From Melastoma dodecandrum (Eukaryota > Streptophyta > Magnoliopsida > Myrtales > Melastomataceae): a stretch of DNA of 64,000 nt. Numbering within the stretch: the stretch's first letter is position 1; every line of letters begins with the position of its first letter. The notes beneath the pieces were generated by a model, which made no database searches, was not told where the DNA came from, and saw nothing but the letters and a program-made list of their open reading frames with translations. Made by a program: the position numbers and the translations under genes. The stretch covers positions 1-64,000 of the forward strand of contig JARUPY010000531.1 in assembly GCA_029817715.1 (NCBI GenBank). The letters are read 5' to 3'. Shown one piece after another: positions 31,188 to 40,695 of the stretch.

Positions 31188-32696
31188 TCAGGTCACCTCG
31201 AATAGCGTCCAGAGTCCGGTATCGAAGCGTTCGAGCACCGTGGCGCTGATGAGCCAGCGGCCGGGATTGTCCGCCAGGAAGGCGATCCGCGCCGTGCGGC
31301 CCTCCAGCAACTGGAACGTATCGAGCCAATAGGGCTCCCAGCCGTCGTCGAGGGGGTGGAGCAGGCGGAAACAGTGGCCGTGCAGGTGCAGGGATTGCGG
31401 GAAGGCCGTGTCGTTGCGTAGCGCCAGCACAACCACCTGCCCGCGCTTCACTGAGAAGATTGGCGCGAGCCCCACCATGGCGCTCGTGCCGTTCACTGAC
31501 CAGACCTTCTGCGGATCCCCCGTATAGACAGGGTCGGCGCCCGGCTTGTCCTTGGGGACGAAGGCGCCCCCGGTGATGACGACGTCCCGCCGCAGGGCAT
31601 TCTGCAGCTTCACCTCGGCGGGAAGCTTCTTGTTCTCGCCGATGGGGCCGATGGGCGGCCGGGTGGTGCCGAGCTTCGCGCCCTTCGTTGTCACGCTGGC
31701 AAGGGTCAATCCCTGGCCGATCATCGCGATGACGCTCGCCGTCGCGCCTTCCTCCTCAGGCAGGTCGATCAGCAGGTCGTACCGGGTGCCAGGGGGGAAC
31801 GGTAGGGTGGCCCGCAAGGGCTCGAAGGTGTCCGTCGGCTGCCCATCCACGGCTGAGACGTAGACCTTCACGCCCTCGAACTTGAGCCGCGTCGCCCGGG
31901 CGTTGCAGCCATTGGCGAGACGAAGGCGCAAACGGCTCCCCGGCCGTGCCTCCACCGCCTGCGGCACCGGTCCGCCGTTGATGGTGACAAGGTTGCCGAG
32001 ACGGCCGCCCGCTGCGGCGAAGGCGGTCTGGCCGAAGGGCATGAGCGAGCCGTCGGGCTCCAGCCGCCAATCCTGAAGCAGCAGGCCGAGATCGGCATCG
32101 ACCACCGGGGGCTTGGCCTCCTCGACGATCAGCAGGCCGGCCAGGCCGCGACCGGAGGGCTCGCTTGAGCCGCCGACGACGAGGGTCCGGATGAGGAAGG
32201 TGCCCGCATCGGGAGGGGTGAAGGCGTAGAGGAACTCCCCGCCCGGCGGCACGGGGGCCTGCGTGACGCCGCCGACGCCGTCCATGGCGTTGATGTTGCG
32301 CACCCCATGCCAGTGCAAGGAGAGCGGTTTGTCGGTGCCGTTCTTCAGGTTGAGCCGTACGGGCTGGCCGAGCTTCACGCGGATGGCGGGCGGCGCCGTG
32401 CGCCCGTCGAAGCACCAGACCGGGGTTTCAGGGGCGGGCTCAGGCCGCAGCCGCGCCTTGCCGGGCGTGGCCGTCAGCGGCATCGCCTCGGCCGGTGCTG
32501 GCTGAGCGGGGGCGGCGGGCGGTGCGCCCGCAGGCTTCGGCGCGGCCGGCTTGGCCGGCTGGGCGTGGAGCTCGCCGGCACCGAATCCCAGGGCCGCGAG
32601 GCCACCGATGAGGACCCGGCGCGACGGATGGGAGCCCGCGCTCGGCGACTCTGACGGCGCTACGCCGGACGGGTTCGGCAGGGAGAAGCGTGCCAT
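31188..32696 (-). CDS. Multicopper-oxidase-like Tat-exported protein, incomplete copper motifs
   Basis: 502-residue cupredoxin protein. The twin-arginine signal SRRVLIGGLAALGFGAG (Arg26-Arg27) predicts folded export. It aligns along the length of laccase-like multicopper oxidases: LSLHWHGVRN (~128-131), TQAPVPPGGEFLYAFTPPDAGTF, GRGLAGLLIVEE, and HLHGHCFRLL (437-441). Two of the four copper motifs are missing. Where relatives have WYHxH after AGTF it reads LIRTLVVG, and the final HCHxxxH segment reads LISATVLERFDTG. Type 1 copper and part of the trinuclear site are therefore absent. It may be a non-oxidase cupredoxin scaffold. I chose the start at 32696; the open frame continues upstream as shadow. 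Confidence 0.85.
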   Translation of the reverse strand: MARFSLPNPSGVAPSESPSAGSHPSRRVLIGGLAALGFGAGELHAQPAKPAAPKPAGAPPAAPAQPAPAEAMPLTATPGKARLRPEPAPETPVWCFDGRTAPPAIRVKLGQPVRLNLKNGTDKPLSLHWHGVRNINAMDGVGGVTQAPVPPGGEFLYAFTPPDAGTFLIRTLVVGGSSEPSGRGLAGLLIVEEAKPPVVDADLGLLLQDWRLEPDGSLMPFGQTAFAAAGGRLGNLVTINGGPVPQAVEARPGSRLRLRLANGCNARATRLKFEGVKVYVSAVDGQPTDTFEPLRATLPFPPGTRYDLLIDLPEEEGATASVIAMIGQGLTLASVTTKGAKLGTTRPPIGPIGENKKLPAEVKLQNALRRDVVITGGAFVPKDKPGADPVYTGDPQKVWSVNGTSAMVGLAPIFSVKRGQVVVLALRNDTAFPQSLHLHGHCFRLLHPLDDGWEPYWLDTFQLLEGRTARIAFLADNPGRWLISATVLERFDTGLWTLFEVT

Positions 32697-32856
32697 GAAG
32701 CCTCGGAGACGGCAGGGTGGAGCGGTGCTCCATAGCGGGCGCGGCGCGACGGCGCCAACCGGTCCCGCCATCCGCAAGTTTTTTGGTGCGGGCGCGATTG
32801 CGCGTGCTATAGGGCGCGCTTCCGGCGACCGGCGACGGGCCGGGTTGTCGGCGCGC

Positions 32857-32941
32857 GCGGGCGTGGCGGAACTGGTAGACGCGCCGGATTTAGGTTCCGG
32901 TGACGAAAGTCGTGGGGGTTCGAGTCCCTCCGCCCGCACCA
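32857..32941 (+). tRNA. tRNA-Leu (anticodon UAG)
   Basis: An 85-nt cloverleaf with encoded CCA. Acceptor GCGGGCG (32857-32863) pairs with CGCCCGC (32931-32937). The anticodon arm CCGGA-TTTAGGT-TCCGG gives UAG. A long variable arm and GGTTCGAGTCC T arm confirm class II tRNA-Leu. Confidence 0.96.
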
Positions 32942-33065
32942 GGCCCGTAACGGACTTCGGGGTTGCCCCCAGTGTCCGCCGACGCCCGCTCTCCTGCCGC
33001 CGAACGACAATTCCGGCCCCTCGGCTATGGGGCAGGGCGCAATCGATTCTGGAAGAGCGACGACG

Positions 33066-34460
33066 ATGCAGGTCACCGAGATCAACGCCCAGGGCCTCAA
33101 GCGGGAGTATCAGGTCCTGCTGGCCGCCCAGGAACTCGAGGAGCGCCTGACCAGCGAACTCGCCGGCATGAAGGACAAGGTGCAGCTGAAGGGCTTCCGC
33201 CCCGGCAAGGTGCCGGTCGCCCACCTGCGCAAGGTCTACGGCCGCTCGGTGATGGCCGATGTCGTCCAGAACGCCGTGAACGAGGCGAATCGCAAGATCG
33301 TCACCGACAACAACCTCAAGCTCGCCCTCGAGCCGCAGATCGAGTTCCCCTCCGATCAGAAGGAGGTCGAGAAGGCGCTGGACGCCAAGGGCGACCTCGC
33401 CTTCAAGGTCGCCCTCGAGGTAATGCCGAGCTTCGAGCTGGCCGACCTCTCCGACGTCAGCCTGACCAAGCGCGTCGCCAAGCCCTCCGACGAAGAGGTG
33501 AACGAGGCCCTCGAGCGCATGGCCGGCCAGAGCCGTCCATTCAATGAGCGCGACGAGGGCGCGGCGGCCGAGAGCGGCGACCGGGTGACCATCGATTTCG
33601 TCGGTCGCATCGACGGCGAGGAATTCCAGGGCGGCAAGGGCGAGGGCATCGACCTCGAACTCGGCGCCAACACCTTCATCCCCGGCTTCGAGGACCAGCT
33701 GGTCGGCGCGAAGGTCGGCGAGCAGCGCCTTGTTAAGGTGGCCTTCCCGGCCGAGTACGGTGCCGAGCAGCTTGCCGGCAAGGACGCCGAGTTCGACGTG
33801 ACCGTCACCAAGATCCAGCAGCCCGGCGAGGCCAAGATCGACGACGAGTTCGCCAAGACCCTCGGCATGGACTCGCTCGACGCGCTGAAGGAGGCCGTCT
33901 CCAAGGCGATCGGCACCGACTATGAGGCCGCCTCGCGGCGCCGCCTCAAGAAGGGGCTGCTCGATGCCATGGACGGCAAGTACGAGTTCGAGCTGCCGCC
34001 CTCGCTGGTGGCCCAGGAATTCGCGGCGGTGTGGGCGCAGGTCGAGCAGGACCTGAAGACCCGCGGCAAGACCTTCGAGGACGAGGGCACGGACGAGGAG
34101 AAGGCGAAGGCCGAGTATCGCAAGATCGCCGAACGCCGGGTCCGCCTGGGCCTCGTGCTTGCGCAGGTGGGCGAGAGCGCCGATATCAAGGTTTCTGACG
34201 ACGAGGTGAACCAAGCCCTCATCGCCCGGGTCCGGCAGTTCCCGGGCCAGGAGCAGCAGGTTTGGGACTTCTACCGGAAGAACGCACAGGCGCTCGCGGA
34301 GCTGCGGGCCCCCCTGTTCGAGGAGAAGGTGGTTGACCATGTCCTCGGTCAGGTCAAAGTCGTAGAGGAGCCCGTCTCGAAGGACGCTCTGTTCGCCGAT
34401 GACGAGGACGAAGAGACGACCGGTGACAAGCCGGCTGAAAAGGCCGATTCGGCCGACTGA
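33066..34460 (+). CDS. tig: Trigger factor
   Basis: 464-residue ribosome-bound chaperone and peptidyl-prolyl isomerase. The ribosome-binding signature GFRPGKVP is at ~44-51. The FKBP-type PPIase domain has [20 protein letters not shown] and [16 protein letters not shown], and the C-terminal helical substrate-cradle domain runs to an acidic tail ([12 protein letters not shown]). The start at 33066 ([17 protein letters not shown]) is natural; the frame is open upstream. It precedes clpP, the usual alphaproteobacterial order. Confidence 0.96.
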   Translation: MQVTEINAQGLKREYQVLLAAQELEERLTSELAGMKDKVQLKGFRPGKVPVAHLRKVYGRSVMADVVQNAVNEANRKIVTDNNLKLALEPQIEFPSDQKEVEKALDAKGDLAFKVALEVMPSFELADLSDVSLTKRVAKPSDEEVNEALERMAGQSRPFNERDEGAAAESGDRVTIDFVGRIDGEEFQGGKGEGIDLELGANTFIPGFEDQLVGAKVGEQRLVKVAFPAEYGAEQLAGKDAEFDVTVTKIQQPGEAKIDDEFAKTLGMDSLDALKEAVSKAIGTDYEAASRRRLKKGLLDAMDGKYEFELPPSLVAQEFAAVWAQVEQDLKTRGKTFEDEGTDEEKAKAEYRKIAERRVRLGLVLAQVGESADIKVSDDEVNQALIARVRQFPGQEQQVWDFYRKNAQALAELRAPLFEEKVVDHVLGQVKVVEEPVSKDALFADDEDEETTGDKPAEKADSAD

Positions 34461-34585
34461 ACCCGCTCCTCCCATAGGGTGGCGGGCAAGGAATTAGGCG
34501 ACGGTTAAGCATCGCCGTTGTTCGCTGTCATGCCCGGCTCTCCGCGATTCGGCGGGAGCCGGGCCTCACCCCAGGGCAGGATGAG

Positions 34586-35210
34586 ATGAGAGATCCGATC
34601 GACGTCTACAACAATGCCCTCGTGCCGATGGTGGTCGAGCAATCGAGCCGCGGCGAGCGCAGCTTCGACATCTACTCGCGCCTGCTGCGCGAGCGCATCA
34701 TCTTCGTCACCGGCCAGATCGAGGATCACATGGCCAGCGTCATCGTGGCGCAACTGCTGTTCCTCGAAGCCGAGAATCCGAAGAAGGAAATCTCCTTCTA
34801 CATCAATTCGCCGGGCGGCGTGGTGACCGCGGGCCTGTCGATCTACGACACGATGCAGTACATCCGGCCCGGTCTCGACCGTGTGCATCGGCCAGGCGGC
34901 ATCGATGGGTTCGTTCCTGCTGGCCGCGGGCGAGCCGGGGATGCGCATCGCGCTGCCCAACGCGCGGATCATGGTGCACCAGCCCTCCGGCGGCTTCCAG
35001 GGCCAGGCGTCGGATATCCTGATCCACGCCCGCGAGATCGAGGCCCTGAAGCGGCGCCTTAACGAGATCTACGTGAAGCACACGGGCCGCGACTACGATG
35101 CCATTCACACGGCGCTGGAGCGCGATAACTTCATGACCGCCGACGCGGCCAAGCAGTTCGGCCTGATCGACGAAGTTATCCAGAAGCGGCCGGAGCCGGC
35201 TGCGGCCTGA
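34586..35210 (+). CDS. clpP: ATP-dependent Clp protease proteolytic subunit ClpP, one frameshift
   Basis: About 207-residue serine protease subunit that forms the ClpXP/ClpAP barrel. Visible are [36 protein letters not shown], the nucleophile [10 protein letters not shown], His in [11 protein letters not shown] and the C-terminal [18 protein letters not shown]. An extra G in CGGCCCGGTC at 34867-34872 shifts the frame just before the catalytic Ser; removing it gives [17 protein letters not shown]. As clpP is normally required, I read this as a sequence error. It is upstream of clpX by about 175 bp. Confidence 0.94.
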
Positions 35211-35222
35211 ATGCTGAATGCC

Positions 35223-35251
35223 CTGCCGCGGCCTTGATCCTGCCGCGGCAG
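35223..35251 (+). terminator. Hairpin between clpP and clpX
   Basis: CTGCCGCGG (35223-35231) and CCGCGGCAG (35243-35251) form a perfect 9-bp stem starting 12 nt after the clpP stop, followed by CGTGTTTGC. The T-tract is weak, so it may attenuate rather than stop transcription into clpX. Confidence 0.45.
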
Positions 35252-35386
35252 CGTGTTTGCATCAGGGGATGCGACCACGCGGTCAAAGGCGCGCAGCACA
35301 CTGTTTCTTTATGCGAACCCCCTTACGTTCATGAGATCGACGTGTGCCGCTTTGCCGGCAGCGCACGCGGGGAATCGGAGACCGAT

Positions 35387-35750
35387 ATGAGCAAGTCTGG
35401 CGGCAACGACTCCAAGAACACCCTGTATTGCTCGTTCTGCGGCAAGAGCCAGCACGAGGTCCGCAAGCTCATCGCCGGTCCCTCGGTGTTCATCTGCGAC
35501 GAGTGCGTCGAGCTGTGCAACGACATCATCCGCGAGGAGACGAAATCCGCGCTGGTCAAGAGCCGTGATGGGGTGCCGACCCCGAAGGAGATCCGCCGCG
35601 TCCTCGACGAGTACGTGATCGGCCAGGACTTCGCGAAGAAGGTTCTCTCCGTCGCGGTGCACAACCACTACAAGCGGCTCGCCCACGCGACGAAGCACAA
35701 CGACGTCGAGCTGGCGAAGTCCAACATCATGCTGATCGGGCCGACGGGTT

Positions 35751-35781
<31 letters not shown>

Positions 35782-35822
35782 CAAGACCTTCGACGTGCCG
35801 TTCACCATGGCCGACGCGACCA

Positions 35823-35853
<31 letters not shown>

Positions 35854-36658
35854 TGTCGAGAACATCATCCTCAAGCTGCTCCAGGCGTCCGACTACAATG
35901 TCGAGCGGGCGCAGCGCGGCATCGTCTACATCGACGAGATCGACAAGATCAGCCGCAAGGCGGACAATCCCTCGATCACCCGCGACGTGTCGGGCGAGGG
36001 CGTGCAGCAGGCGCTCCTGAAGATCATGGAAGGCACGGTCGCGTCCGTTCCGCCTCAGGGCGGCCGCAAGCATCCGCAGCAGGAATTCCTGCAGGTCGAC
36101 ACCACCAACATCCTGTTCATCTGCGGCGGCGCCTTCGCGGGGCTGGAGCGGATCATCTCCCAGCGCGGCAAGGGGACCTCGATCGGCTTCGGCGCGACCG
36201 TGCAGGCGCCCGACGACCGCCGCACCGGCGAGATCTTCCGCTCGGTCGAGCCGGAGGACCTGCTCAAGTTCGGCCTGATCCCCGAGTTCGTCGGCCGCCT
36301 TCCGGTCCTGGCGACCCTGGAGGACCTCGACGAGGCGGCGTTGAAGAAGATTCTTCAGGAGCCGAAGAACGCGCTGGTCAAGCAGTATCAACGCCTGTTC
36401 GAAATGGAGAACGTCGACCTGACGTTCCAGGACGAGGCCCTGTCGCTCGTGGCCCGCAAGGCGATCGAGCGTAAGACCGGTGCCCGCGGCCTTCGGTCGA
36501 TCCTGGAGAGCATCCTGCTCGACACGATGTACGACCTCCCGGGCCTCGATTCGGTCGAGCAGGTCGTGATCGGTCCAGAGGTGGTCGAGGGCAAGTCGCG
36601 CCCGCTCTACATCCATGGCGAGCGGGGCAAGGAAGCTCCGGCCAGCGTCAGCGCGTAA
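35387..36658 (+). CDS. clpX: ATP-dependent Clp protease ATP-binding subunit ClpX
   Basis: 423-residue AAA+ unfoldase that delivers substrates to ClpP. The N-terminal zinc-binding domain has [13 protein letters not shown] and CDECVELC (four Cys). Walker A is GPTGSGKT and Walker [11 protein letters not shown]. The RKH loop and pore [15 protein letters not shown] are present, as are sensor segments [12 protein letters not shown] and [13 protein letters not shown] precedes the start at 35387. It is complete and undamaged. Confidence 0.97.
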
Positions 36659-36708
36659 AGCTCGGCCGGCGCGGATCCGGTCGGCCCGGTCCGCGCCGCC
36701 CCGCCCTT

Positions 36709-36737
36709 CTTGAAAGGGGTTCGGGGCGTGTCCATCT
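36709..36737 (+). promoter_or_regulatory. Possible heat-shock (RpoH) promoter of lon
   Basis: CTTGAAA (36709-36715) followed after 16-17 nt by CCATCT roughly resembles the alphaproteobacterial RpoH pattern (CTTGAA then a CYTATNT-like -10). lon is a usual RpoH target. The -10 match is poor, so this is a suggestion. Confidence 0.25.
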
Positions 36738-36899
36738 CAGGCTCAACGCGGTGGCCGTACGCTCCCTTGAGGTACGGTACCGCGCCACCAGCCGCACAGT
36801 TCCACACTGATTGACCCTCGCGGCCCGGTCGGCCGAGGCATGAGGCTTGCTCCGATTTCGGAGGAGCGTCGGCCCGGCATTCCTGATGAGGTTTCCGTT

Positions 36900-39326
36900 A
36901 TGACCCAGTCGAAATCGCGCCAGCCGGTCGTCCCGGGCTCGACGGGCTCCTACGCCGTCCTCCCCCTGCGCGACATCGTGGTGTTCCCCCATATGATCGT
37001 GCCGCTGTTCGTCGGTCGCGAGAAATCGATCCGCGCCCTTGAAGAGGCCGTCCGCTCTGATCGCCACATCCTTCTGGCCACCCAGATCAACGCGAGCGAC
37101 GACGATCCGGCCACGGATGCGATCTACAAGATCGGCACCGTAGCGACCATCCTGCAGATGCTGAAGCTGCCCGACGGCACGGTGAAGGTGCTGGTGGAAG
37201 GCGTCGGCCGCGCCAAGGTCGAGGATTTCACCCGCTCCGACGAGTATTACGAGGCGACCGCGCTGGCGCTCCATGACGAGCTCGGCGATCAGGTCGAGGC
37301 CGAGGCGCTCGCGCGCTCTGTGCTCTCGGAGTTCGAGAACTACGTCAAGCTCAACAAGAAGATCAGCCCCGAGGTGGTCGCCGCCGTCACGCAGATCGAC
37401 GAGCCGTCCAAGCTCGCCGACACGATCGGCTCGCACCTGCTCGTCAAGATCGCCGACAAGCAGGGCATCCTCGAGACGCCAACCGTCGCCCAGCGCCTGG
37501 AGAAGGTGCTGTCGCTGATGGAGAGCGAGATCTCCGTGCTGCAGGTGGAGAAGCGCATCCGCACCCGCGTCAAGCGGCAGATGGAGAAGACGCAGCGCGA
37601 GTACTACCTGAACGAGCAGCTCAAGGCGATCCAGAAGGAGCTTGGCGACTCCGAAGACGGCCGCGACGAGCTGGCCGAGCTCGAGGAGAAGATCAAGAAG
37701 ACGAAGTTCTCCAAGGAGGCGCGCGAGAAGGCGTTGGCCGAGCTCAAGAAGCTGCGTCAGATGTCGCCGATGTCCGCCGAGGCGACGGTGGTGCGCAACT
37801 ACCTCGATTGGATGCTCGGCATCCCGTGGGGCAAGCGCTCGAAGATCAAGAAGGACCTCCTCGGCGCCCAGGCGCTCTTGGACGAGGACCACTTCGGCCT
37901 CGACAAGGTGAAGGAGCGCATCGTCGAGTACCTCGCCGTGCAGCAGCGCGCCAACAAGCTGACGGGCCCGATTCTGTGCCTGGTCGGTCCTCCCGGCGTC
38001 GGCAAAACATCCCTCGGCAAGTCCATCGCCAAGGCGACGGGTCGCGAGTTCGTCCGTATGTCCCTGGGCGGCGTGCGTGACGAGGCGGAAATCCGCGGTC
38101 ACCGCCGGACCTATATCGGCTCCATGCCCGGCAAGATCGTTCAGTCGATGCGTAAGGCAAAGACCTCGAACCCGCTCATCCTGCTCGACGAAATCGACAA
38201 GATGAGCATGGACTTCCGCGGCGATCCGTCCTCGGCGCTGCTGGAGGTGCTCGATCCGGAGCAGAACTCGACGTTCAATGACCATTACCTCGAGGTCGAT
38301 TACGACCTGTCGGACGTGATGTTCGTGACGACGGCCAACACGCTCAACATCCCCGGCCCGCTGATGGACCGTATGGAGATCATCCGCATCGCCGGTTACA
38401 CGGAGGAAGAAAAGGTTGAGATCGCCCGCAAGCATCTCATCCCGAACGCGATGAAGAAGCATGGCCTCGACAAGAAGGAGTGGTCGATCACCGATGACGG
38501 GCTGATGATGCTGGTGCGCCGCTACACGCGGGAAGCCGGTGTCCGCAACCTGGAGCGGGAGATCTCCAACCTCGCCCGCAAGGCGGTGAAGGAGATCCTG
38601 ATCACCAAGGTGAAGTCCGTGAAGGCGACTGAGGAGAACCTTCCGGTCTTCCTCGGCCCGCCGAAGTTCCGCTACGGCGAGATCGACGCGGACGATCAGG
38701 TGGGTGTGGTCACGGGTCTGGCTTGGACCGAGGTCGGCGGCGAGTTGCTGACGATCGAGGGCGTCATGATGCCCGGCAAGGGCAAGATGACGGTCACGGG
38801 CAACCTGAAGGATGTGATGAAGGAGTCGATCTCGGCGGCGGCGTCCTACGTCCGCTCGCGGGCTATCGATTTCGGCATCGAGCCCCCGCTCTTCGACCGC
38901 CGGGACATCCACGTCCACGTTCCGGAGGGGGCGACCCCGAAGGATGGGCCCTCCGCCGGTATCGCGATGGCGACCGCTATCATCTCGACCCTCACGGGCA
39001 TCCCGATCCGTCGGGACGTGGCGATGACGGGCGAGGTGACGTTGCGCGGCCGCGCGCTGCCGATCGGCGGCTTGAAGGAAAAGCTGCTGGCGGCGCATCG
39101 CGGCGGCATCAAGACGGTGCTGATCCCCGAGGAAAACGTCAAGGACATCGCCGAGGTGCCCGACAGCGTGAAGAACGGGCTGGAGATCGTTCCGGTGTCA
39201 CGGATGGATCAGGTGCTGATCCGCGCCCTGGTGCGCCAGCCCGAGCCCATCGAATGGGACGAGCCGTTGCCGCCGGTGAAGCCTGCCCGGCCTGACGAGG
39301 ACAGCGCGACCTTCATCGCGCATTGA
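36900..39326 (+). CDS. lon: ATP-dependent Lon protease
   Basis: 808-residue homo-oligomeric AAA+ serine protease for misfolded and regulatory proteins. The N-terminal substrate domain opens with VLPLRDIVVFPHMIVPLFVG. A coiled coil precedes YLDWMLGIPWGK. Walker A is GPPGVGKT and Walker B LILLDEIDKM. The Ser-Lys dyad is in TPKDGPSAGIAMA (Ser685) and LPIGGLKEKLLAAHRGG. Start ATG 36900 has GAGG 8 nt before it; an in-frame ATG at 36840 is less likely. hupB, which often follows lon in this class, is not present; a tRNA-Val and an integrated element come next. Confidence 0.97.
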   Translation: MTQSKSRQPVVPGSTGSYAVLPLRDIVVFPHMIVPLFVGREKSIRALEEAVRSDRHILLATQINASDDDPATDAIYKIGTVATILQMLKLPDGTVKVLVEGVGRAKVEDFTRSDEYYEATALALHDELGDQVEAEALARSVLSEFENYVKLNKKISPEVVAAVTQIDEPSKLADTIGSHLLVKIADKQGILETPTVAQRLEKVLSLMESEISVLQVEKRIRTRVKRQMEKTQREYYLNEQLKAIQKELGDSEDGRDELAELEEKIKKTKFSKEAREKALAELKKLRQMSPMSAEATVVRNYLDWMLGIPWGKRSKIKKDLLGAQALLDEDHFGLDKVKERIVEYLAVQQRANKLTGPILCLVGPPGVGKTSLGKSIAKATGREFVRMSLGGVRDEAEIRGHRRTYIGSMPGKIVQSMRKAKTSNPLILLDEIDKMSMDFRGDPSSALLEVLDPEQNSTFNDHYLEVDYDLSDVMFVTTANTLNIPGPLMDRMEIIRIAGYTEEEKVEIARKHLIPNAMKKHGLDKKEWSITDDGLMMLVRRYTREAGVRNLEREISNLARKAVKEILITKVKSVKATEENLPVFLGPPKFRYGEIDADDQVGVVTGLAWTEVGGELLTIEGVMMPGKGKMTVTGNLKDVMKESISAAASYVRSRAIDFGIEPPLFDRRDIHVHVPEGATPKDGPSAGIAMATAIISTLTGIPIRRDVAMTGEVTLRGRALPIGGLKEKLLAAHRGGIKTVLIPEENVKDIAEVPDSVKNGLEIVPVSRMDQVLIRALVRQPEPIEWDEPLPPVKPARPDEDSATFIAH

Positions 39327-39350
39327 ATTCGACAGGCTAGCTCAGAATGA

Positions 39351-39379
39351 AGCCCGGCGCCCAAGGCGGCGGGCTTTCT
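39351..39379 (+). terminator. lon intrinsic terminator
   Basis: An 11-bp stem with one G-G mismatch, AGCCCGGCGCC / GGCGGCGGGCT (39351-39375), is followed by TTCTC. It lies 24 bp after the stop. Confidence 0.75.
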
Positions 39380-39446
39380 CATGCACGATCCCGAGCGGCG
39401 GCGCCCTTGCGTTCCGCGCGTCCCATGCCTTATCGCATACCGCATC

Positions 39447-39522
39447 GGGCGGTTAGCTCAGTTGGTAGAGCGTCTCCTTTACACGGAGAGGGTCGGCGGT
39501 TCGAGCCCGTCACCGCCCACCA
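39447..39522 (+). tRNA. tRNA-Val (anticodon UAC), integration target
   Basis: A 76-nt cloverleaf with encoded CCA. Acceptor GGGCGGT (39447-39453) pairs with ACCGCCC (39512-39518). The anticodon loop TTTACAC gives UAC. GGTTCGAGCCC is the T arm. Its 3' part from 39475 is the left copy of a 51-bp repeat whose second copy lies at 54645-54695, so the gene is the attachment site of an integrated element and remains intact. Confidence 0.97.
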
Positions 39523-39525
39523 ATG
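39475..39525. repeat. attL, 51-bp direct repeat
   Basis: Runs from the anticodon stem of tRNA-Val (TCCTTTACAC...) to CACCAATG. It is identical to 54645-54695; the flanks differ on both sides (C versus A before, A versus T after). Confidence 0.95.
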
Positions 39526-39570
39526 ATTGCAATGACTTAGCGGTAATTTTGGCCACGCCGGTCGGTCGTC

Positions 39571-39592
39571 TGTCCGGTTATTGTCCAAAAAA
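39571..39592 (+). promoter_or_regulatory. Candidate integrase arm-type sites, left end
   Basis: TGTCC occurs at 39571 and 39582, an 11-bp period, followed by AAAAAAC. The same arrangement is found near the right end at 54545-54566. Repeats in helical phase inside each end are expected of integrase arm-binding sites. Confidence 0.45.
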
Positions 39593-39653
39593 CCCCCTGA
39601 TTTTTGCACTGCGTCATGGATGAAACGCGCGTTCCGGCCGCTACCTTGGCAGT

Positions 39654-39842
39654 ATGGATACCGTCGTCACCCTCGCCGCGCAGGACGCCGCTGAAGCGCT
39701 GAACGCGCTTGGACTGCCCGTGACGCCGTACGGACCCGACATGGACGAGTGGCGGATCGGCGACTTGGTGTGGACGGATGACGAGCTGCTGGCATTGGCC
39801 ACCCGCACCGGCGTTCAGGCCCCCGTCGAGCGATTGCAGTAG
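39654..39842 (+). CDS. Small element-encoded hypothetical protein
   Basis: 62-residue acidic protein starting MDTVVTLAAQDAAEALNALG and containing EWRIGDLVWTDDELLALA. I do not recognise it. Its helical, acidic character, normal codon use and position just inside the element end support it as real. The next gene starts 8 bp downstream, so the pair is probably cotranscribed. Confidence 0.55.
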   Translation: MDTVVTLAAQDAAEALNALGLPVTPYGPDMDEWRIGDLVWTDDELLALATRTGVQAPVERLQ

Positions 39843-39849
39843 GCTGACG

Positions 39850-40176
39850 GTGAGCGAACCCCGCTACCCGGCTCAAGCCTTCTCGGCCGGCCGGGGCGAT
39901 CCGGTCCCGCGCCACCGCCGCAACCCGCGCCGCGCCTATGACCGAGAGGGGCGCGAGGTGCTGCCGATGGATCTGACGAACGCGATCAAGAACGGGGTGC
40001 GAGCCATCCGCGCGACCTGCCCACCGCCCTGTCGGCACGAGGTCGAACTCGCGATCGAGCGCTTCCCTTCGACGATGGCGGTTCGGGACGTCGGCCTGCG
40101 GCTGCGGTGCTCGGTGTGCGGGCGGAAGGGGCCAGAGACGGAGCCAGCGTGGCCGCGGCGGAGCAATAGCCCGTAG
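39850..40176 (+). CDS. Element-encoded hypothetical protein with Cys pairs
   Basis: 108 residues from GTG 39850. The N-terminal half is basic (RHRRNPRRAYDREGREVLPMDL). The C-terminal half has CPPPC then RLRCSVCGRKGPE, suggesting a small zinc-binding fold. Many phages carry unnamed proteins like this near their ends; no function can be assigned. Confidence 0.6.
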   Translation: MSEPRYPAQAFSAGRGDPVPRHRRNPRRAYDREGREVLPMDLTNAIKNGVRAIRATCPPPCRHEVELAIERFPSTMAVRDVGLRLRCSVCGRKGPETEPAWPRRSNSP

Positions 40177-40695
40177 GCCTGCCTGCGGTCGGACCGGCCG
40201 CTCGGCCCCGCCCCGATCTGCTCACGGGGCGGGGGAGCGTCCGATCTCACCAGCGGGGGCCATACGCAACGCGGCCTCGAAGGCAGGATGGGCGAGCGCG
40301 GTTAGAGAGCTGTCATGGCTACGCATCGCCGCTAGTCCCGTGCTGGGACCGGGGCACGAGAAAGCCCGCCGCAGCCGTGCGCTGGGCGGGAAGATTTGGA
40401 GCAAAGAGGGGGTTCAGAACCGCCCTCCGGTTTCGTCCGTTTCTTCGATCCGCTTGGCGGTGAGTACAGGCAGAGACGGCCGCGCCGCATGCGATGCGGG
40501 CCGCATAGATCCAAAACCGATTCGGCTAGTCAAGTGCGCGAAAAGAGTTTCGCACCCATAGCCCAGCACTAATAGATCGTGAGCTAGTGGGCATAGGTTT
40601 TATGCGGCCGCGCCCAAGCCAATGCCGCAGATACGTCATTCAAATTTGCGCGCACGCTGAGATGCGACGGGTGGTGGCTCGTACCAGATATAGCC
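40177..40695. other. 519-bp gene-poor stretch in the element
   Basis: No convincing gene; a 73-residue frame at 40340-40561 lacks any recognisable feature. A hairpin CCCGCC (40365-40370) with GGCGGG (40385-40390), preceded by AAA on the plus strand, reads as a possible terminator for the leftward GT61 gene. Confidence 0.4.

Noticed and set aside
31188..34475. A single 1095-residue minus-strand protein
   Set aside because: Only the part up to 32696 is a real cupredoxin protein with a Tat signal; the rest is antisense to trigger factor and tRNA-Leu.
34586..35210. clpP as a true pseudogene
   Set aside because: A single extra G explains the break, both halves are perfectly conserved, and many other genes here carry the same kind of error.
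35309..39098. Large minus-strand frames opposite clpX and lon
   Set aside because: Antisense shadows; His/Leu/Asp-rich composition typical of reversed codon bias, no domains.
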